From Prorocentrum cordatum (lineage: Eukaryota > Sar > Dinophyceae > Prorocentrales > Prorocentraceae): a DNA stretch of 64,000 nucleotides. Made by a program: the position numbers and the translations under genes. The notes beneath the pieces were generated by a model that was given only the letters and a program-made list of their open reading frames with translations, made no database searches and was not told where the DNA came from. Below, piece by piece: positions 53,607 through 64,000 of this stretch. The stretch covers positions 151,319 to 215,318 of the forward strand of contig CAUYUJ010018067.1 of NCBI GenBank assembly GCA_963575745.1. Reading direction: 5' to 3'. Position 1 is the stretch's first letter. Every line of letters starts with the position of its first letter.

Positions 53607-54875
53607 GTGCATCCCGCAACACCTTACGCAAACGTTGCGCGCGGGGGTTCAGCTGAGCCAGCGCCCGAGCCTGCTCCTCCAGGCGAGGCGCCCGCAGCGT
53701 CGGGTTCCCGGGGGCCCCCTCGGGTCTCCGCCGCGGGCGTCCTTTTCGTGAAGCCGGTGCTACGCTTTCTTCCCCCGTCACGGGGGGCCCGCCGTAGTGG
53801 CGGGGCACGAGCTCGCGCTGCGCGCGCTCGGGGGATAGTGGTTCAAGCGCGGCACCGCGCCCAGGGGCTTCTCCGCTCTGGAGTATGCCCTAAACTCAGT
53901 CGTGACGGATTGATTGCGCGCCCCCTGCTCTTGGAGGGGTGCGAACGATCCCCATCCGCTTTTTGGGCGGCCTGCGCGCCGCCCGCGCGGTCCGCCCGCG
54001 ACGCGCGCGCCGGCGTGGCCTCGGCGGGCTCGCCGCGCGCGTTTTGCTGCCTTGAAGCAGTTCGGCCACACGCAGCGCTGGAGGGGCCGACCTGGCCAGA
54101 ATTACATCCGTTCGACCCGCCGTCTGCGAATCGCTACGACAGATGGCAGCTCGACGAGGAGGACCGCAGTTATGCCTCTATTCGGCTCGCGCTGCGGGAG
54201 GATTGCGTGTTGTTGGCGCTTCCTGCGGTTTGCCGCGCGGCCGACGAGCTCGCCGCAGCGGAGGTGGACGGCTTCGCGGGATTACGGGGTCCATGCCAGG
54301 TCCTGGACGTCCCTCTGCTTGGGGCACCTTCCAGAGCCCTTTCCACAATTGCGTCGGTCCTGGTGGTAGATCTCGAGATCAACGAGATGGAGTTGGAGTC
54401 CCTGTCGCCGCTTCCCGCCACAGCGACTGCCGACTTAGGTGCCTTTTGGGCCGGCCCGCGGTCGGGACAATTGGCCTCGCCCTTCCATGGCGCGGCTGCT
54501 GCGCGGGCACTTGGCCAAACTCCACGGAGCCCCGCCGACCAAAGGCGAGGAGGACTTGCCTGGGGCCGAGAGGGCCGCGTCTCGCGCCCTCCGAGGCGGT
54601 CGACGAGATGTGATCCCTCTCGGGTCCAGGAGCAGGCGGCGTCGGAGAGCCGAGAGCGCGAGCGCGCGCTGCCGAATGTGCCCTTTCCGCAGGCGGCCCC
54701 CGCCCCCGCCTCGCCCTGGGGCTGGCGCGGGGGCCGCCCCCGAGCGGGCGACGACCGCGCGGCCTCGGGCGCCCGGTCGGGCAGCGGCGGCGCTGGGCCG
54801 ACGGGGCCCCGGCGACCAGAGCGGAAGTGGTCGGGGAGATGCGGGCCATGCAGGTTGCTCAGGCGGCTTCGTTGA
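53607..54875 (+). CDS. GC-rich ORF, doubtful
   Basis: A 422-codon plus-strand frame in very GC-rich DNA where several frames on both strands are open. Its middle (HPFDPPSANRYDRWQLDEED, RLALREDCVLLALPAVCRAA, LVVDLEINEMELESLSPLP) looks more protein-like than the Arg/Ala/Pro-rich ends. No motif recognised. It could be a decayed retroelement segment, in line with the RT fragment at 58760. Confidence 0.25.
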   Translation: MHPATPYANVARGGSAEPAPEPAPPGEAPAASGSRGPPRVSAAGVLFVKPVLRFLPPSRGARRSGGARARAARARGIVVQARHRAQGLLRSGVCPKLSRDGLIARPLLLEGCERSPSAFWAACAPPARSARDARAGVASAGSPRAFCCLEAVRPHAALEGPTWPELHPFDPPSANRYDRWQLDEEDRSYASIRLALREDCVLLALPAVCRAADELAAAEVDGFAGLRGPCQVLDVPLLGAPSRALSTIASVLVVDLEINEMELESLSPLPATATADLGAFWAGPRSGQLASPFHGAAAARALGQTPRSPADQRRGGLAWGREGRVSRPPRRSTRCDPSRVQEQAASESRERERALPNVPFPQAAPAPASPWGWRGGRPRAGDDRAASGARSGSGGAGPTGPRRPERKWSGRCGPCRLLRRLR

Positions 54876-57164
54876 ATGGTACCACGTAACCAATCCCCGT
54901 CCCCATCCCCATCCTCATCCCCTTCGAGACCCCCGCCACATTGCCCCCGTTGGGGGTGCACCCGTCGAAGCCCGAAGGATGCGGCCTATATCCCATCTAG
55001 AAGGGTAAATCGGCCAGTGGGGCCCTGGCCACGCCGCTGGGGACGGGGATCGGTTAGGCGATCTCCAGATGGCTCCGACCCCGGCGCCGCCCCTGGGGGG
55101 CTTTCTGCAGGGCCCCCGGCAGCCTCGTCGGGGCGCCCCGCAGCTGCTCGAGGACGAAGCCGCTCGCCTTCGGCATGCCGCTGGAGGACCTAGAGGGCGT
55201 CGTGGCTCGAGCTCCTCCGCCATCCCCGAGAGTGCAGACCAGGGCGGGCGCGCCTGCGTTTTCCCTCGCGGCGGCATGGGGCGCGCGAAACCGCTGGGGC
55301 CAGCTGTCGAGACGCCCCCGCGAGGACTTGCGTCGCCGCCCCCCCCCCCCCCCCGGGCTGCCTGCTCCAGGCGCGGCCGCCGCTCCCGCCGAGGGGGCCG
55401 CCGCGGGGGGCCCCGCGGGGCCAGTCGAGACCGCGTCGTCGACGCTGGATCTCGCGCTGGTCTGTCTGCGGGGGGCTCTCGTGCGTCAGTGAGCCCCGTC
55501 GGTCGGCCTCGCGTCCCATGCTGGGGCGCTCTCCGAGCAGGCTCAGTCGCGGGCCGTCCATTCGTCAGAGAACCTCTTCGCGTCGGCCTCGATGCGTGGT
55601 GTCGCGAGGCGTCGAGAGTGGCGGCAGGCTTTCGTGCTGCGCGGTCCTCGCGCCTGCGAGCTGATGAAAGGGGGGCCTCGCGCGAGCTCTCGGGGCTCGC
55701 CTGCAGGGCGCGGCGCCGATGTCGACGTTCCAATTTTTTCGGGGGCAGCGTCTTCTCGGCAGCCGCGCTCCGCGCCGCGAGACGTCGGCGCATGTCGAGT
55801 GGCTGAGCGCCGAGATGCGGCGAGCGGGCGAAGTGGGCGACGCCGAGCGCACCCGCCAGTGCATGTTCGTGGACCAGTTGGCGGGGGGCCGCGGCAACCT
55901 CGCAGCTGGGCGGGCCCTGGCGGGCCTGGAGCATCCGCCTGCGCGGGTGGCGCGCCCGCGCGCGGAGCGGGGGGGCGCACGGCCCGCTCTCGCCGCCGGC
56001 GGGCCCGCGCTGGTTGTCCGCCCTGGGCGAGTGCGCGAGGGGGCGGGCGCCCCTTCGGCCCCGCTTGGACTCGGGGCGAGCCGCGCCCGCCAAGGCCCCC
56101 CCTGACGGGGGGGGCGGAACCGAGGGCGAATGTGAATCGAAAAGGGGCCCGCCGAACTGCCATTGCCGAGGCGCCCGCCGAACCGCCGCGAAGGCGCCCC
56201 CCCGCTCCCCTGCGGGCGGCTCGCGAGGCGCCGCCGTGCAGCTCTTCATGCTGGCGCCGCGGCTCCAGGGCGTGCCGGGCCGAGCGCGGTCGCGAAGGAT
56301 GGGGTGGGCGTCTCCAGCGAGGGCGTTGCGCCGCCGCAGGGGGAAGTGCGTTCCGCTGGCGCGATCTGGGCTCGACGTCTCGAGCATCCTGCCTTCCGCT
56401 TGGCCATTTCGGCCCCGTGCAGCTCCGTCTCTCCGCCCGCCGCGTCCTCCGGGCAGGCAGGGGCCGAGCGAGGCTGCGAAGGCGAGGGTGCGCGTCTCCA
56501 GCGAGGGCGTTGCGCCGCCGCAGGGGGGAGCTCATTCTGCCCGCGCGATCTTCGTTCGTCGGCCCCTGCTTCGGCTGCGTCTTCCGACCGCGTTGATCCC
56601 CCTTGTCTCGGCGACGCCTCGGCGGACGCTGGGCGAGCCATGCCTTCCTCGCCGTCCAAGGGTCAGCTGTCGCTCGCGACCCCTGCGGGCGACGTTGACG
56701 CTCCTGCCTCGGGGCGACGCTCGGCCGCCGTTTCTTCCCCTGCCTTGCCTTGGCTTCGGCCGCCCTGGTCGCGCCCGTCGTGGCTGACCTGTCTGCCTTG
56801 CTGCGCTTGTTTCCTCGCGCGAACATCGACGTCGTCCGCTGGGCTGCTGCTTTGACCTGGGTCGGGGCGGAGGTGCAATGTTCACTGGCATCATTCTCTC
56901 GCTCGTCGCTGCGCCCGCTGGGCGGGGGAGGTTCCCCCGCTGGGCCTAACCCCCGCGATCCATGGCGGTGCCCGCCGACCTCCTATCCTGCCGCCCCCGC
57001 CTTCCACGGTGGGCCGCGCGCGGGAGCGGTGGCACCTGCGGCGCGCAGCCCGCGCGCTAGCGCAACGCGCCGTGGTTGCGCTGAACCGGTTGACTTCCGG
57101 CCAGCCTAGCCTCGCTCCAGTTCGCCTTGCTCGCGGTGGCAAGAGCCCGTTTCTTTCTTGCTTG
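54876..57164. other. GC-rich region with competing open frames
   Basis: Long frames exist on both strands (minus 54915-56387 is the longest) but all are Arg/Ala/Pro/Gly-rich, as expected from base composition. A roughly 185-bp duplication is visible: CGTCTCCAGCGAGGGCGTTG at 56307 and 56490. No reliable gene call. Confidence 0.5.
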
Positions 57165-57302
57165 GGGCATGACGGGCGTCATGGCCCCCGCTCCCCCGCC
57201 CCCCCCTTTTGACGTAACGCTCCCCCCCCCAGTGCGCTCCGGGCACTGCCGCCGTGCGCATTGGGATCCGCGTAGGAATCCGCATAGGTGTCTGGTCCGC
57301 AG

Positions 57303-57358
<56 letters not shown>

Positions 57359-57362
57359 CGTC
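57303..57362 (+). repeat. (CGT)n triplet array
   Basis: About 18 GTC/CGT triplets, followed by CGTCGCTCGTGGTTCGTCGC variants. A shorter CGT patch on the same strand is at 58630-58662. Confidence 0.95.
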
Positions 57363-57559
57363 GTCGTCGCTCGTGGTTCGTCGCCCGTCGCTCATCGTCG
57401 TCGTGCGCGCGGACGCGGCTGGAGCCTGTTTTTAAATCCGGGCCGATGACGGCAATCATCTGGGGGGAGAGGGGGTCGATGACGTCACGTTTCGCGCCGG
57501 CGGCGTCTGGGAATGCTTCGGAATGACGGAGGACGGGTAGCACGAACATGTAGGTGGCG

Positions 57560-57850
57560 ATATGCACCACAACGCCTGTGTACCTCACAGTGCCCGCGTG
57601 CACCGCAGCGCCTGTGTACACCACGCCGCCGATGTACACCACAGCAGCCGCGTGCAACACAGCGTCAGTTTGTGCCACCGTGCCTGCGGGCACAGCAGCT
57701 CCTGTGTACACTACAGCGCCTCCGTACACCCCATCAGCCTTGCGCAACACAGCACCAGTGTACACCACAATGCCTGCGTGCATTGCAGTGCTTGTGTACG
57801 CCACGGCGCATGTGTGCACCACATCAGCCGCGTGCAACACAGCACCATTG
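57560..57850 (+). repeat. 21-bp tandem repeats, left arm
   Basis: CACCACAGCGCCTGTGTA-type units with a period near 21 bp (a frame reads APVYTT repeatedly). Confidence 0.8.
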
Positions 57851-58140
57851 TTGTGTGTAGAAGTTCAGTAGGAATCCTTGTGACGAAATGGAGCGCGTGT
57901 GGATTCGAGAGAAAATGGAAAATAAATCCTCATGGACAAAGGAGCGCCGCTGGAATCTACGAGTCCCCCCGAGTCCGCCCGCATCACCCTAACTCCCACT
58001 TGCGTCCAGGAGGCTCCATCTAAACTGTCCGTCCGAGAACCAAGTGGACCGATTCAATCGACCATTCGGCGGTGCACGCTGAGATGCGCACGTGCGTTTT
58101 AACGCCAAGCCGCACAACAGGGGGTAAGAAGGAGGAAAAC

Positions 58141-58172
<32 letters not shown>

Positions 58173-58324
58173 TGATGAGGAGGAGGTGGAGGTGAAGGTG
58201 GAGGAGGAGGGAGGAAGGAAAAACGTCGCATTCGATTCTCCGAGTTTTCCTGGCGTGGCGTTTAGTTGTCCGCAGCAAATCCTGACGTACATGCTCCTTC
58301 TACCTGTCCTCTGCACGCAGGCGC

Positions 58325-58605
58325 TGTAGTGTACACCAGCGCTGCGTTGCACGCGGATGCTGTGGTGTAGACAGGCGCTGTGGCGTGCACAGGCGCTGCG
58401 GTGCGCGCAAGCACTGTGGTGTACACAGGCGTTGTGCTGCACATGGCTGCTCCGGTGTATGTACACCGGCGTTGTAGTGTTCCCAAGTATTGTGGTATAC
58501 GCGGGCGGTGCGTTGCACACGGCTGTTGTGGTGTACGCAGTTGCTGTGGTGCACACGTGCGGTGTGGTGCACGCGAGCGTTGTGGTGTACACAGGCGCAA
58601 TGGGC
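58325..58605 (-). repeat. 21-bp tandem repeats, right arm (inverted)
   Basis: TGTGGTGTACACAGGCGCTG-type units, the complement of the left-arm units. Confidence 0.8.
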
Positions 58606-58759
58606 AGATTGCCACTTACATGCTGGTCGCGTCGTCGTCGTCGCTCGTCGCTCGTCGCGTCGTGCCGCAGCCACACGGCGGGGGGGGGCGTCACGTCATA
58701 CCCCCCCCCGCCCTCCCCCCCCCATGACGCCCGTCATCGCCGAACATTAAGAAACGCGC

Positions 58760-59335
58760 TCCAAGAGCGACTCGGGTCGAGCTTTGACGAAGTTCGACGC
58801 CACCGAGGTCTCGTTCCATGGCCTGGCTACCCATGTTGCAGCTCTGGGGGCCTCCTTCACCTCCTCCTCTTCCGTTCCGCCGCCCTTGCGGCGGTGCCCC
58901 TCGAGTGCGCCCCCCCCTGCCATGGTTGCTTGCCGCCGCGTCGGCGCGGGGCTCCGCCCGCGTCGAGCCCTCTGATCTCATGGCCAGGGCATCCCGCGTC
59001 AAATCGAACTGCTCGTCTGAGTTTGATCCCGCCCCCTTTCCGTCCGATCCTCGCGCACGCGCGGCGTTCCTAGAACCTCGCGCCATGGTGCTTCCCGGGG
59101 CAGACTGGCCTCCGAGCCGGCGCCTCCGAGCTGGCGGGGGTCTCGGATCCACGTGGGCCGCGCGGAACTCTTGGGCCCTGCTGCGCAAGTGGGATGCCTG
59201 CGGTGCCACGTAGCTCACCCCAGCTGCGGACTGTTGCTGGGAAGAGGCGCGCGGGGCCTTTCGGGCCCCGAAGGGCGGCGATTTGGATCGACTGATCCTC
59301 GACCCAACGGTGGTTCAGACACGTGTAGCGAGAAC
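58760..59335 (+). pseudogene. Retroelement RT N-terminal fragment
   Basis: Frame from 58818 reads VKSNCSSEFDPAPFPSDPRA, then FLEPRAMVLPGADWPPSRRL, then SWALLRKWDACGAT, TAG (59211), and in the same frame LTPAADCCWEEARGAFRAPK, then GGDLDRLILDPTVVQTRV. GAFxxPKxxxxDRLIxDxxxxN is the RT finger region (VPKxxxxxRxIxDxRxxN) of DIRS-like or related RT proteins; the LPxxxWPP...RKWDxxG lead-in is familiar from dinoflagellate retroelements. The palm motifs are missing: the fragment is cut off by the repeat family beginning near 59320. Confidence 0.5.
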
Positions 59336-59864
59336 GGATGGAATGGGGGGGAAAAGGATGGAACGCAAACATTAGCAGGGGGCGGGCTGGGAGCAGAAAG
59401 CCTTTGGCAGAACATGGCGGGCAGATCGGGCGGGCAAGCCCTGGCGGGCGGGTCGGGGAGGCGGACCCAGGCGGCCAGGTCGAGAAGGCGGGCTGCTGAA
59501 GTGTGAGTCTTGCATGAATCGCGAAGAAGTGTTCGAGCGATTGCGCGATGCCCTGATAAATCGTGAGAGCGGCCATACTGAGAGAGGGGTTCCTGAGTGT
59601 CGAAGGCTCAGAAGTTGAATGCATTTGAGGAGTTCCCACGTGAGAGCGCGATTCCTGCATGCATTGTGCGGAGGTTCTTCGCGAAAGCGCGATTTTGGGG
59701 AGCTTGTGAGGAAGTATCAGGCGGGGGCCGTTGCAGGAGAAGTTCGGGGCCCAACGACGTACTTAGAGCAGGACGGTTTTTCCACATTTCAACAGGGGGC
59801 GAACCCCGAGAGGGGGTACTTGAATGTTCAAAACACAATGCGCGCCGGTGGGGGAATCAGCAAC
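59320..59864 (+). repeat. Dispersed repeat family, forward copy D
   Basis: GGGCAGATCGGGCGGGCAAG, AGGTCGAG, GAGTCTTGCATGAATCGCG, GAGAGCGCGATTCCTGCATG and GAAAGCGCGATTTTGG in the same order as copy E (offset about 770 bp) and copy A. Confidence 0.8.
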
Positions 59865-60600
59865 ATTGTTTCTTCAAGAGAGATCGTCCAACAACAACAT
59901 CATCATCGCCAAAACAACACCAGCAGCCACAACAATCATCATGTTACGACTGCTCGCTCCTGACTGCTCGCGTGCCATTCAACACGTAGATCCCATTCCC
60001 TCGGTATCCGCCCTCTTCGTCCTTTATCGTACGCCTCTGGGTTTTTTTGTACCTGCCACGCGCACGTAGCGCAGCTCCTGTAACAGGCGAAAGAGGGACG
60101 GATTGACTGGGGAGGGAGAAGCATGGACCATGAGAGAAATTTGCAGGAGAGGGGCTGGGAACATAACGCACGTGGCAGAACCAGACGGGCAGATCGGGCG
60201 GGCAAGCCCTGGCGGGCGGGTCGGGAAGGTGGACCCAGGCGGCCAGGTCGAGCAGGCGGGTTGCTGAAGCGTGAGTCTTGCATGAATCGCGAAAAAGTGT
60301 TCGAGCGATTGCGCGATGCCCAAGTAAATCGTGAGAGCGGCCATAGTGAGAGCGGTATTCCTGAGTGTCGAGGGCGCCGCGGTTGAATGCATTTGAGGAG
60401 TTCCCACGTGAGAGCGCGATTCCTGCATGCATTGTATGGGGTTCCTGCGCGAAAGCGCGATTTTGGAATACAGGTTCAGGAAGTACTCGGCGGGAACCGC
60501 TGCTGTTGCAGACCGGGGGCCTGGGGCCCAGCCTGGTGACAGTTCATTTTCCCTGAGAGAAAATAGGATGCGAGCCCTGGGAGGAGTAATTTGATAAAAA
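59865..60600 (+). repeat. Dispersed repeat family, forward copy E with (CAA)n
   Basis: Begins with CAACAACAT repeats (59889-59940), GCTCGCGTGCCATTC, CGTAGCGCAGCTCCTG, then the same block as copy D from 60181. Confidence 0.8.
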
Positions 60601-61762
60601 ATGCAATGTTCACTTGTGGGGGGGGGCCCTTGAGAAATGAGGAATCGACAACAGGAACAATGATACTTCGGGGCCACGGAGTCCTGTTTCAACCACGCAT
60701 CCAGGGAGGGACAATAACTGACCGTTCGGCCCCCTCATTGTGAGATCCGCATCGGCCACCCCGTGAAGACCCAGGGCGTCAGTTCTCCAGGCGGTGGATG
60801 CGGATGATTGTAGTGGCCTTCGGCCAGTGCCGCCGATCCGGGGCGCTCCGACTGATGTGATCCTTCTTCGCCCTCGTCCCTCCTCTCTTTTTCCCTCCCC
60901 TCCTCTCACTCAGCATTTATCCAGTGGCCGTCAGCCTATCCCGCCACCGTGCGTGGGTGGTGGGTCAGAGGCCTCATGGATGCTGGTTGGGATCTCGTGG
61001 TTGGCTGGGACTTATGGGGGCCTCTTGGGCGCCTCTTGGGGCTTCTTGGGGGCCTTTGGGCCTCTTGGGGCCACTAGAGGGCCTCTTGGGGGTCTCTTGG
61101 CGGTGGATGCGGATGATTTCCCCCGCCTCGCATTCCAGGCCCTCGTTTCCGATTCCAGCGGGTGTCCTTCCCTCCTCCACTTTTGTTATGGGGCCCCCCG
61201 CCTCCTGCTCCGAACGCCGACTCCCGAGGGCCCCCGTCTCCCCCCCCACACGCGCTGCCCCCTGGAGGGCTGGTCTTATCGGACAAGCGTCGCGCGCTCG
61301 CTCGCTCTCCCGCGCGTTGCCGGCGTGATGCGTTTCCCAATCCGTATGGTTAGCATCACTCCATCTCGATGCCGACCTTCAGGGACCCCTCTCTTTCTGA
61401 GGGCGTATCCCCGAACTTTCCATCACCTTTGAGGCTCGTCGGTCTTAGGGGCAGGGATCAGCTCTAGGCTGGTCATTATAACCCGTCGGATGCAACTCCT
61501 GGGAGGGCACATTTTGAATGTGACCTGGTCCGAAATCTGGCTTAATCCGGCTTTATCCCAGTAGATCCGGCTTAATCTCAGCTAGTCCGGCTTAGTCCTG
61601 CTTAATCCGGCTCGATCCCGCTTAATCCGCGGCCTAGTCTGGCGTAGCAGCCCGCCGACGGGGCTTAGTCTTCCCTAGTCCTTCTGACGAAGACCTCCCA
61701 GCACTTGCTTTCTAAGGATAAGCTCGAGGCTGGTCATTACTACCCCCTCTCGCACTCCTCAG
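60601..61762. repeat. Spacer with GGGGCCTCTTGGG and AATCCGGCTT repeats
   Basis: GGCCTCTTGGGG repeats at 61017-61100; copy 2 of the 37680 dispersed repeat at 61333-61445; CTTAATCCGGCTTA/TAGTCCGGCTTA repeats at 61540-61650. No exon seen before 61763. Confidence 0.6.
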
Positions 61763-61938
61763 ATTCCTGGCCGAGATCGACGTCGACCTGTCCGAGCCCG
61801 GCGAGAGCGGCATCATGACAGGCCTCGGTGTCGCAGCGGCCCATCCGTGTCCGCTCCTCCCGCGTCTTGGGCTCCCCTCCGTCTTCGCCTTGGAGGTCGC
61901 CAGGAAGCCGACGGGCTCTGCGGGAAAGTCGGCTGCAC
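61763..61938 (+). CDS. Internal exon, unknown protein
   Basis: A pyrimidine-rich stretch and CTCAG acceptor (61758-61762) are followed by 176 bases with one clean frame: FLAEIDVDLSEPGESGIMTG, then LGVAAAHPCPLLPRLGLPSV, then FALEVARKPTGSAGKSAA, with high GC in third positions. It ends at a GTGAGAGG donor (61939). Start phase 2, end phase 1. No other exon of this gene is recognisable nearby, so its introns are long. No family recognised. Confidence 0.55.
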
Positions 61939-62027
61939 GTGAGAGGTGACCTTTCGCCGGAGTGACCTTCGGTGCGGGCACTCGGGGCTCACGGGGGTCA
62001 CTGCAAACGCGGTTCAGGCAGAGCGCT

Positions 62028-62110
62028 GGATCTTTCAGGGTCCTGCAGTGCCAGGGCTGACCGCGCTGGGATTGGGTGCAGGATCCTGCAGGTTCCTGCA
62101 GGATCTTTCG
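62028..62110 (+). repeat. Dispersed repeat, copy 2 (GGATCCTGCAGG core)
   Basis: GCCAGGGCTGAC, then TGCAGGATCCTGCAGGTTCC and TGCAGGATC. Matches 24955-25060. Confidence 0.65.
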
Positions 62111-62814
62111 TGTAAACATCTCATGTGCAAACATCCTTTTATCATGCTCTAACACGCCATGCCAGCCCGCATTGGACGGGCACGCGATCGACCTTGGAAA
62201 CCGCAGTGGGCTTTAACACATTCTGTTTGGGGATACTGCATTATGGTTATATTTTCTTCATGCTGCAATATAAAAGCATATGTGTGCGACTCTCTCTCTC
62301 TCTCTCTTTGCATATATGTTCGTCACACAGTGCTCGCACTTACGGGTTTTGGATTTCTGTTCTAAGGACGTCGCCCCGTAGGTCAGTGTGGCGGCTATGT
62401 GGCTGCTGTCGCCGCCCCGTGGCCGGTTCGCCGCCGCCCCGTCGCCGCTTCGTCTCCGCCCGTGGTCTGGGCCTGTCGGCCGGTCTGAGTGCTCAGAGGC
62501 CGCCGTCGCCGCCCCGTCGCCGTCTCGTCGGCGCCCGTCGTCTGGGGTTCTGTGACGTTTTGGCGGCTGCGTTGCCGCGTCGCCGCCCGTTCGCCGCCCC
62601 GTCGCTCGCACCACGTTGATCACGCAACGGAATAGAGTGAACAACGCGTATTGGAGGACATAGAATTGCACCACGATCACCCTACATAGATTGCACCATG
62701 TGGATTGCGCCACACAAGTTGCACCACATATATATATATATACACACACACACCTATACGACCACTCTTCGGGTGATAAGGAGGTTCGGGGGGGGGGGAA
62801 GAACCAACGTCTCA
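62111..62814. other. Spacer with GTCGCCGCC repeats and TA/CA microsatellite
   Basis: TCTCTCTC at 62292-62310, CGTCGCCGCCC repeats at 62385-62600, TATATATATACACACACACA at 62728-62750, poly-G at 62790-62799. No exon recognised. Confidence 0.55.
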
Positions 62815-63060
62815 CTCGATCGGTCGCACTATCGATCTTACTATCGACCTCACTATCGGTCTCGCTCGATCGATCTCACTCGATCGATCTCACAATCGAT
62901 ATCACTCGATCTATTTCATTCGATCGATCTCACAATCGACCTGACTAGCTATCTCTCAATCGATCTCACGATCGATCTCACTATCGATCTCACAATCTAT
63001 CTCACATTCGGTCTCACTATCGACATCACTATCGATATCACAATTGATCTCACAATCAAT
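62815..63060 (+). repeat. ATCGATCTCAC short tandem repeats
   Basis: Degenerate 12-18-bp units of CTATCGATCTCACAATCGAT, related to 52955-53205. Confidence 0.85.
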
Positions 63061-64000
63061 GTCATCATCACCATCATCGACATCATCGTCGCCAACGTCA
63101 TCAACATCATCATCGTTCACGGGACGCCATCTTCATCATCATCATCATCACCTCATCACCATCATCATCAACATCATCATCACCATCATCATCATCGGGG
63201 CACCATCATCGTCACCATCATCATTAGCAACAGCATCATCATCAACCTCATCATCATCATCGGAACACCATCATCACCATCAACATCATCATCGTCATCG
63301 GGACATCATCATCATCGCCATCATCGGAACACCACCGCCATCATCATGGCATCATCACCATCCTGAGCAACACCGTCAACATCATCATCATCGGGGCACC
63401 ATCAGCATAATCAGCAGCAGCATCATTATCAACATTCATCATCATCATCGGGACACCAGCATCGTCGTTATCATTATCATCATCACCATCATCATCATTG
63501 GGACACCATCATACTATCAACATCCGCACCATCATCGGGCCACCTTCATCAACACCATCATCAGCTCATCATCATCATCGTCATCATCATCATCATCAAC
63601 ATCGAGCACCATCATTGTCATCATCATCAACATCATCATCATCATCGGGACACCATCACCATCATCTTCATCATCACCATCCACGGCATCATCAACAACA
63701 TCAGCACCATCATCATCATCATCGGGACAGCATCATCATCAGCAGCACCATCATCATCATCATCTCATCTTCTCATCATCATCAACATCATCAGGATCAT
63801 CATCATCATCACCATCTGGGCACCATCATCATCATCATCAACATCCGCATCATCAGCATTATCGTCATCGAACACCGTCACCATCACCACCATGGCCATC
63901 ATCATCATCACCATCATCACCATCATCGGGACACCATCATCATCACCATCATCATCAACATCATCATCATGATCAGCATCATCATCATCATCATCATCAT
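63061..64000 (+). repeat. CAT/ATC triplet array with CGGGACACCATC interruptions
   Basis: CATCATCATCAC repeats to the window end, broken at fairly regular intervals by CGGGACACCATC or CGGGGCACCATC. Confidence 0.95.

Larger units (their letters stand above)
57165..58750. mobile_element. Foldback-like element with repeat-built inverted arms
   Basis: Left end ATGACGGGCGTCATGG (57170) and its inverse near 58724-58740. TGACGTAACGC on the left and the complementary TGACGTGACGC on the right lie just inside. ACATGTAGGTGGCGATATGC (57548) matches the inverse of 58607-58626. Then arrays of CACCACAGCGCCTGTGTA-type units run forward at 57560-57850 and inverted at 58325-58605. The centre is unrelated sequence. 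No transposase frame seen. Arms of tandem short repeats are typical of foldback elements. Confidence 0.55.

Noticed and set aside
54915-56387. 490-codon minus-strand frame
   Set aside because: It is Arg/Ala/Pro/Gly-rich throughout and overlapped by equally long plus-strand frames. In DNA this GC-rich, stop codons are rare in all frames.

Overview
The window looks like nuclear DNA of a dinoflagellate. Reasons: a GC-rich background; many short exons separated by polypurine/polypyrimidine introns with AG acceptors and both GT and GC donors; KRPAAA/MRRPAAA-type basic-alanine motifs in several proteins; large amounts of microsatellite and minisatellite DNA; and decayed retroelements of kinds I associate with dinoflagellates (a LINE with RNase H, endonuclease and RT, and a tyrosine-recombinase retroelement). 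The species cannot be fixed from sequence alone. No bacterial, organellar or viral gene organisation is seen.

Layout. 1-772: triplet tracts. 773-4556: a plus-strand gene of about 12 exons whose introns are packed with long perfect or near-perfect palindromes; it ends in a KRPAAA segment and an acidic minisatellite-coded tail. 4967-5719: small plus-strand exons. 5865-7240: a minus-strand, largely intronless gene whose start codon lies in the centre of a 40-bp palindrome. 8279-9829: a divergent pair of small coiled-coil genes whose introns are bounded by an AGGCAG repeat. 11163-11460: a 33-bp-period array of perfect hairpins. 11675-14917: two head-to-head paralogues with Gly-Tyr-Asp-Lys repeats. 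14992-19118: three minus-strand coding blocks of unknown function with small frameshifts.

19606-21200: a GGTTCC-based higher-order satellite. 21230-24600: a decayed RT/RNase H/tyrosine-recombinase retroelement. 25877-28347: the C-terminal half of a UPF1-like SF1 helicase and a neighbouring ORF. 28780-30560: a decayed polyprotein with Ty1/copia-like features. 30565-31330: long GAT and GGA arrays. 31428-38491: dispersed plus-strand exons, some with matching phases. About 38492-47300: one LINE about 8.8 kb long (ORF1 with a zinc finger, RNase H, AP-endonuclease, RT, C2H2 fingers, methyltransferase-like domain), decayed by in-frame stops and a few frameshifts.

47300-64000: mostly repeats. These are an 83-bp tandem array, a roughly 0.7-1.3-kb repeat family in both orientations, a foldback-like element with repeat-built inverted arms (57165-58750), an RT fragment, one well-defined internal exon (61763-61938) and a closing CAT/ATCGAT tract. 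The genes do not form a recognisable pathway. The window reads as a repeat-dominated segment with a few lineage-specific genes, and most catalytic domains belong to mobile elements. All gene models are read by eye from splice signals, phase and composition; none is supported by transcripts here.
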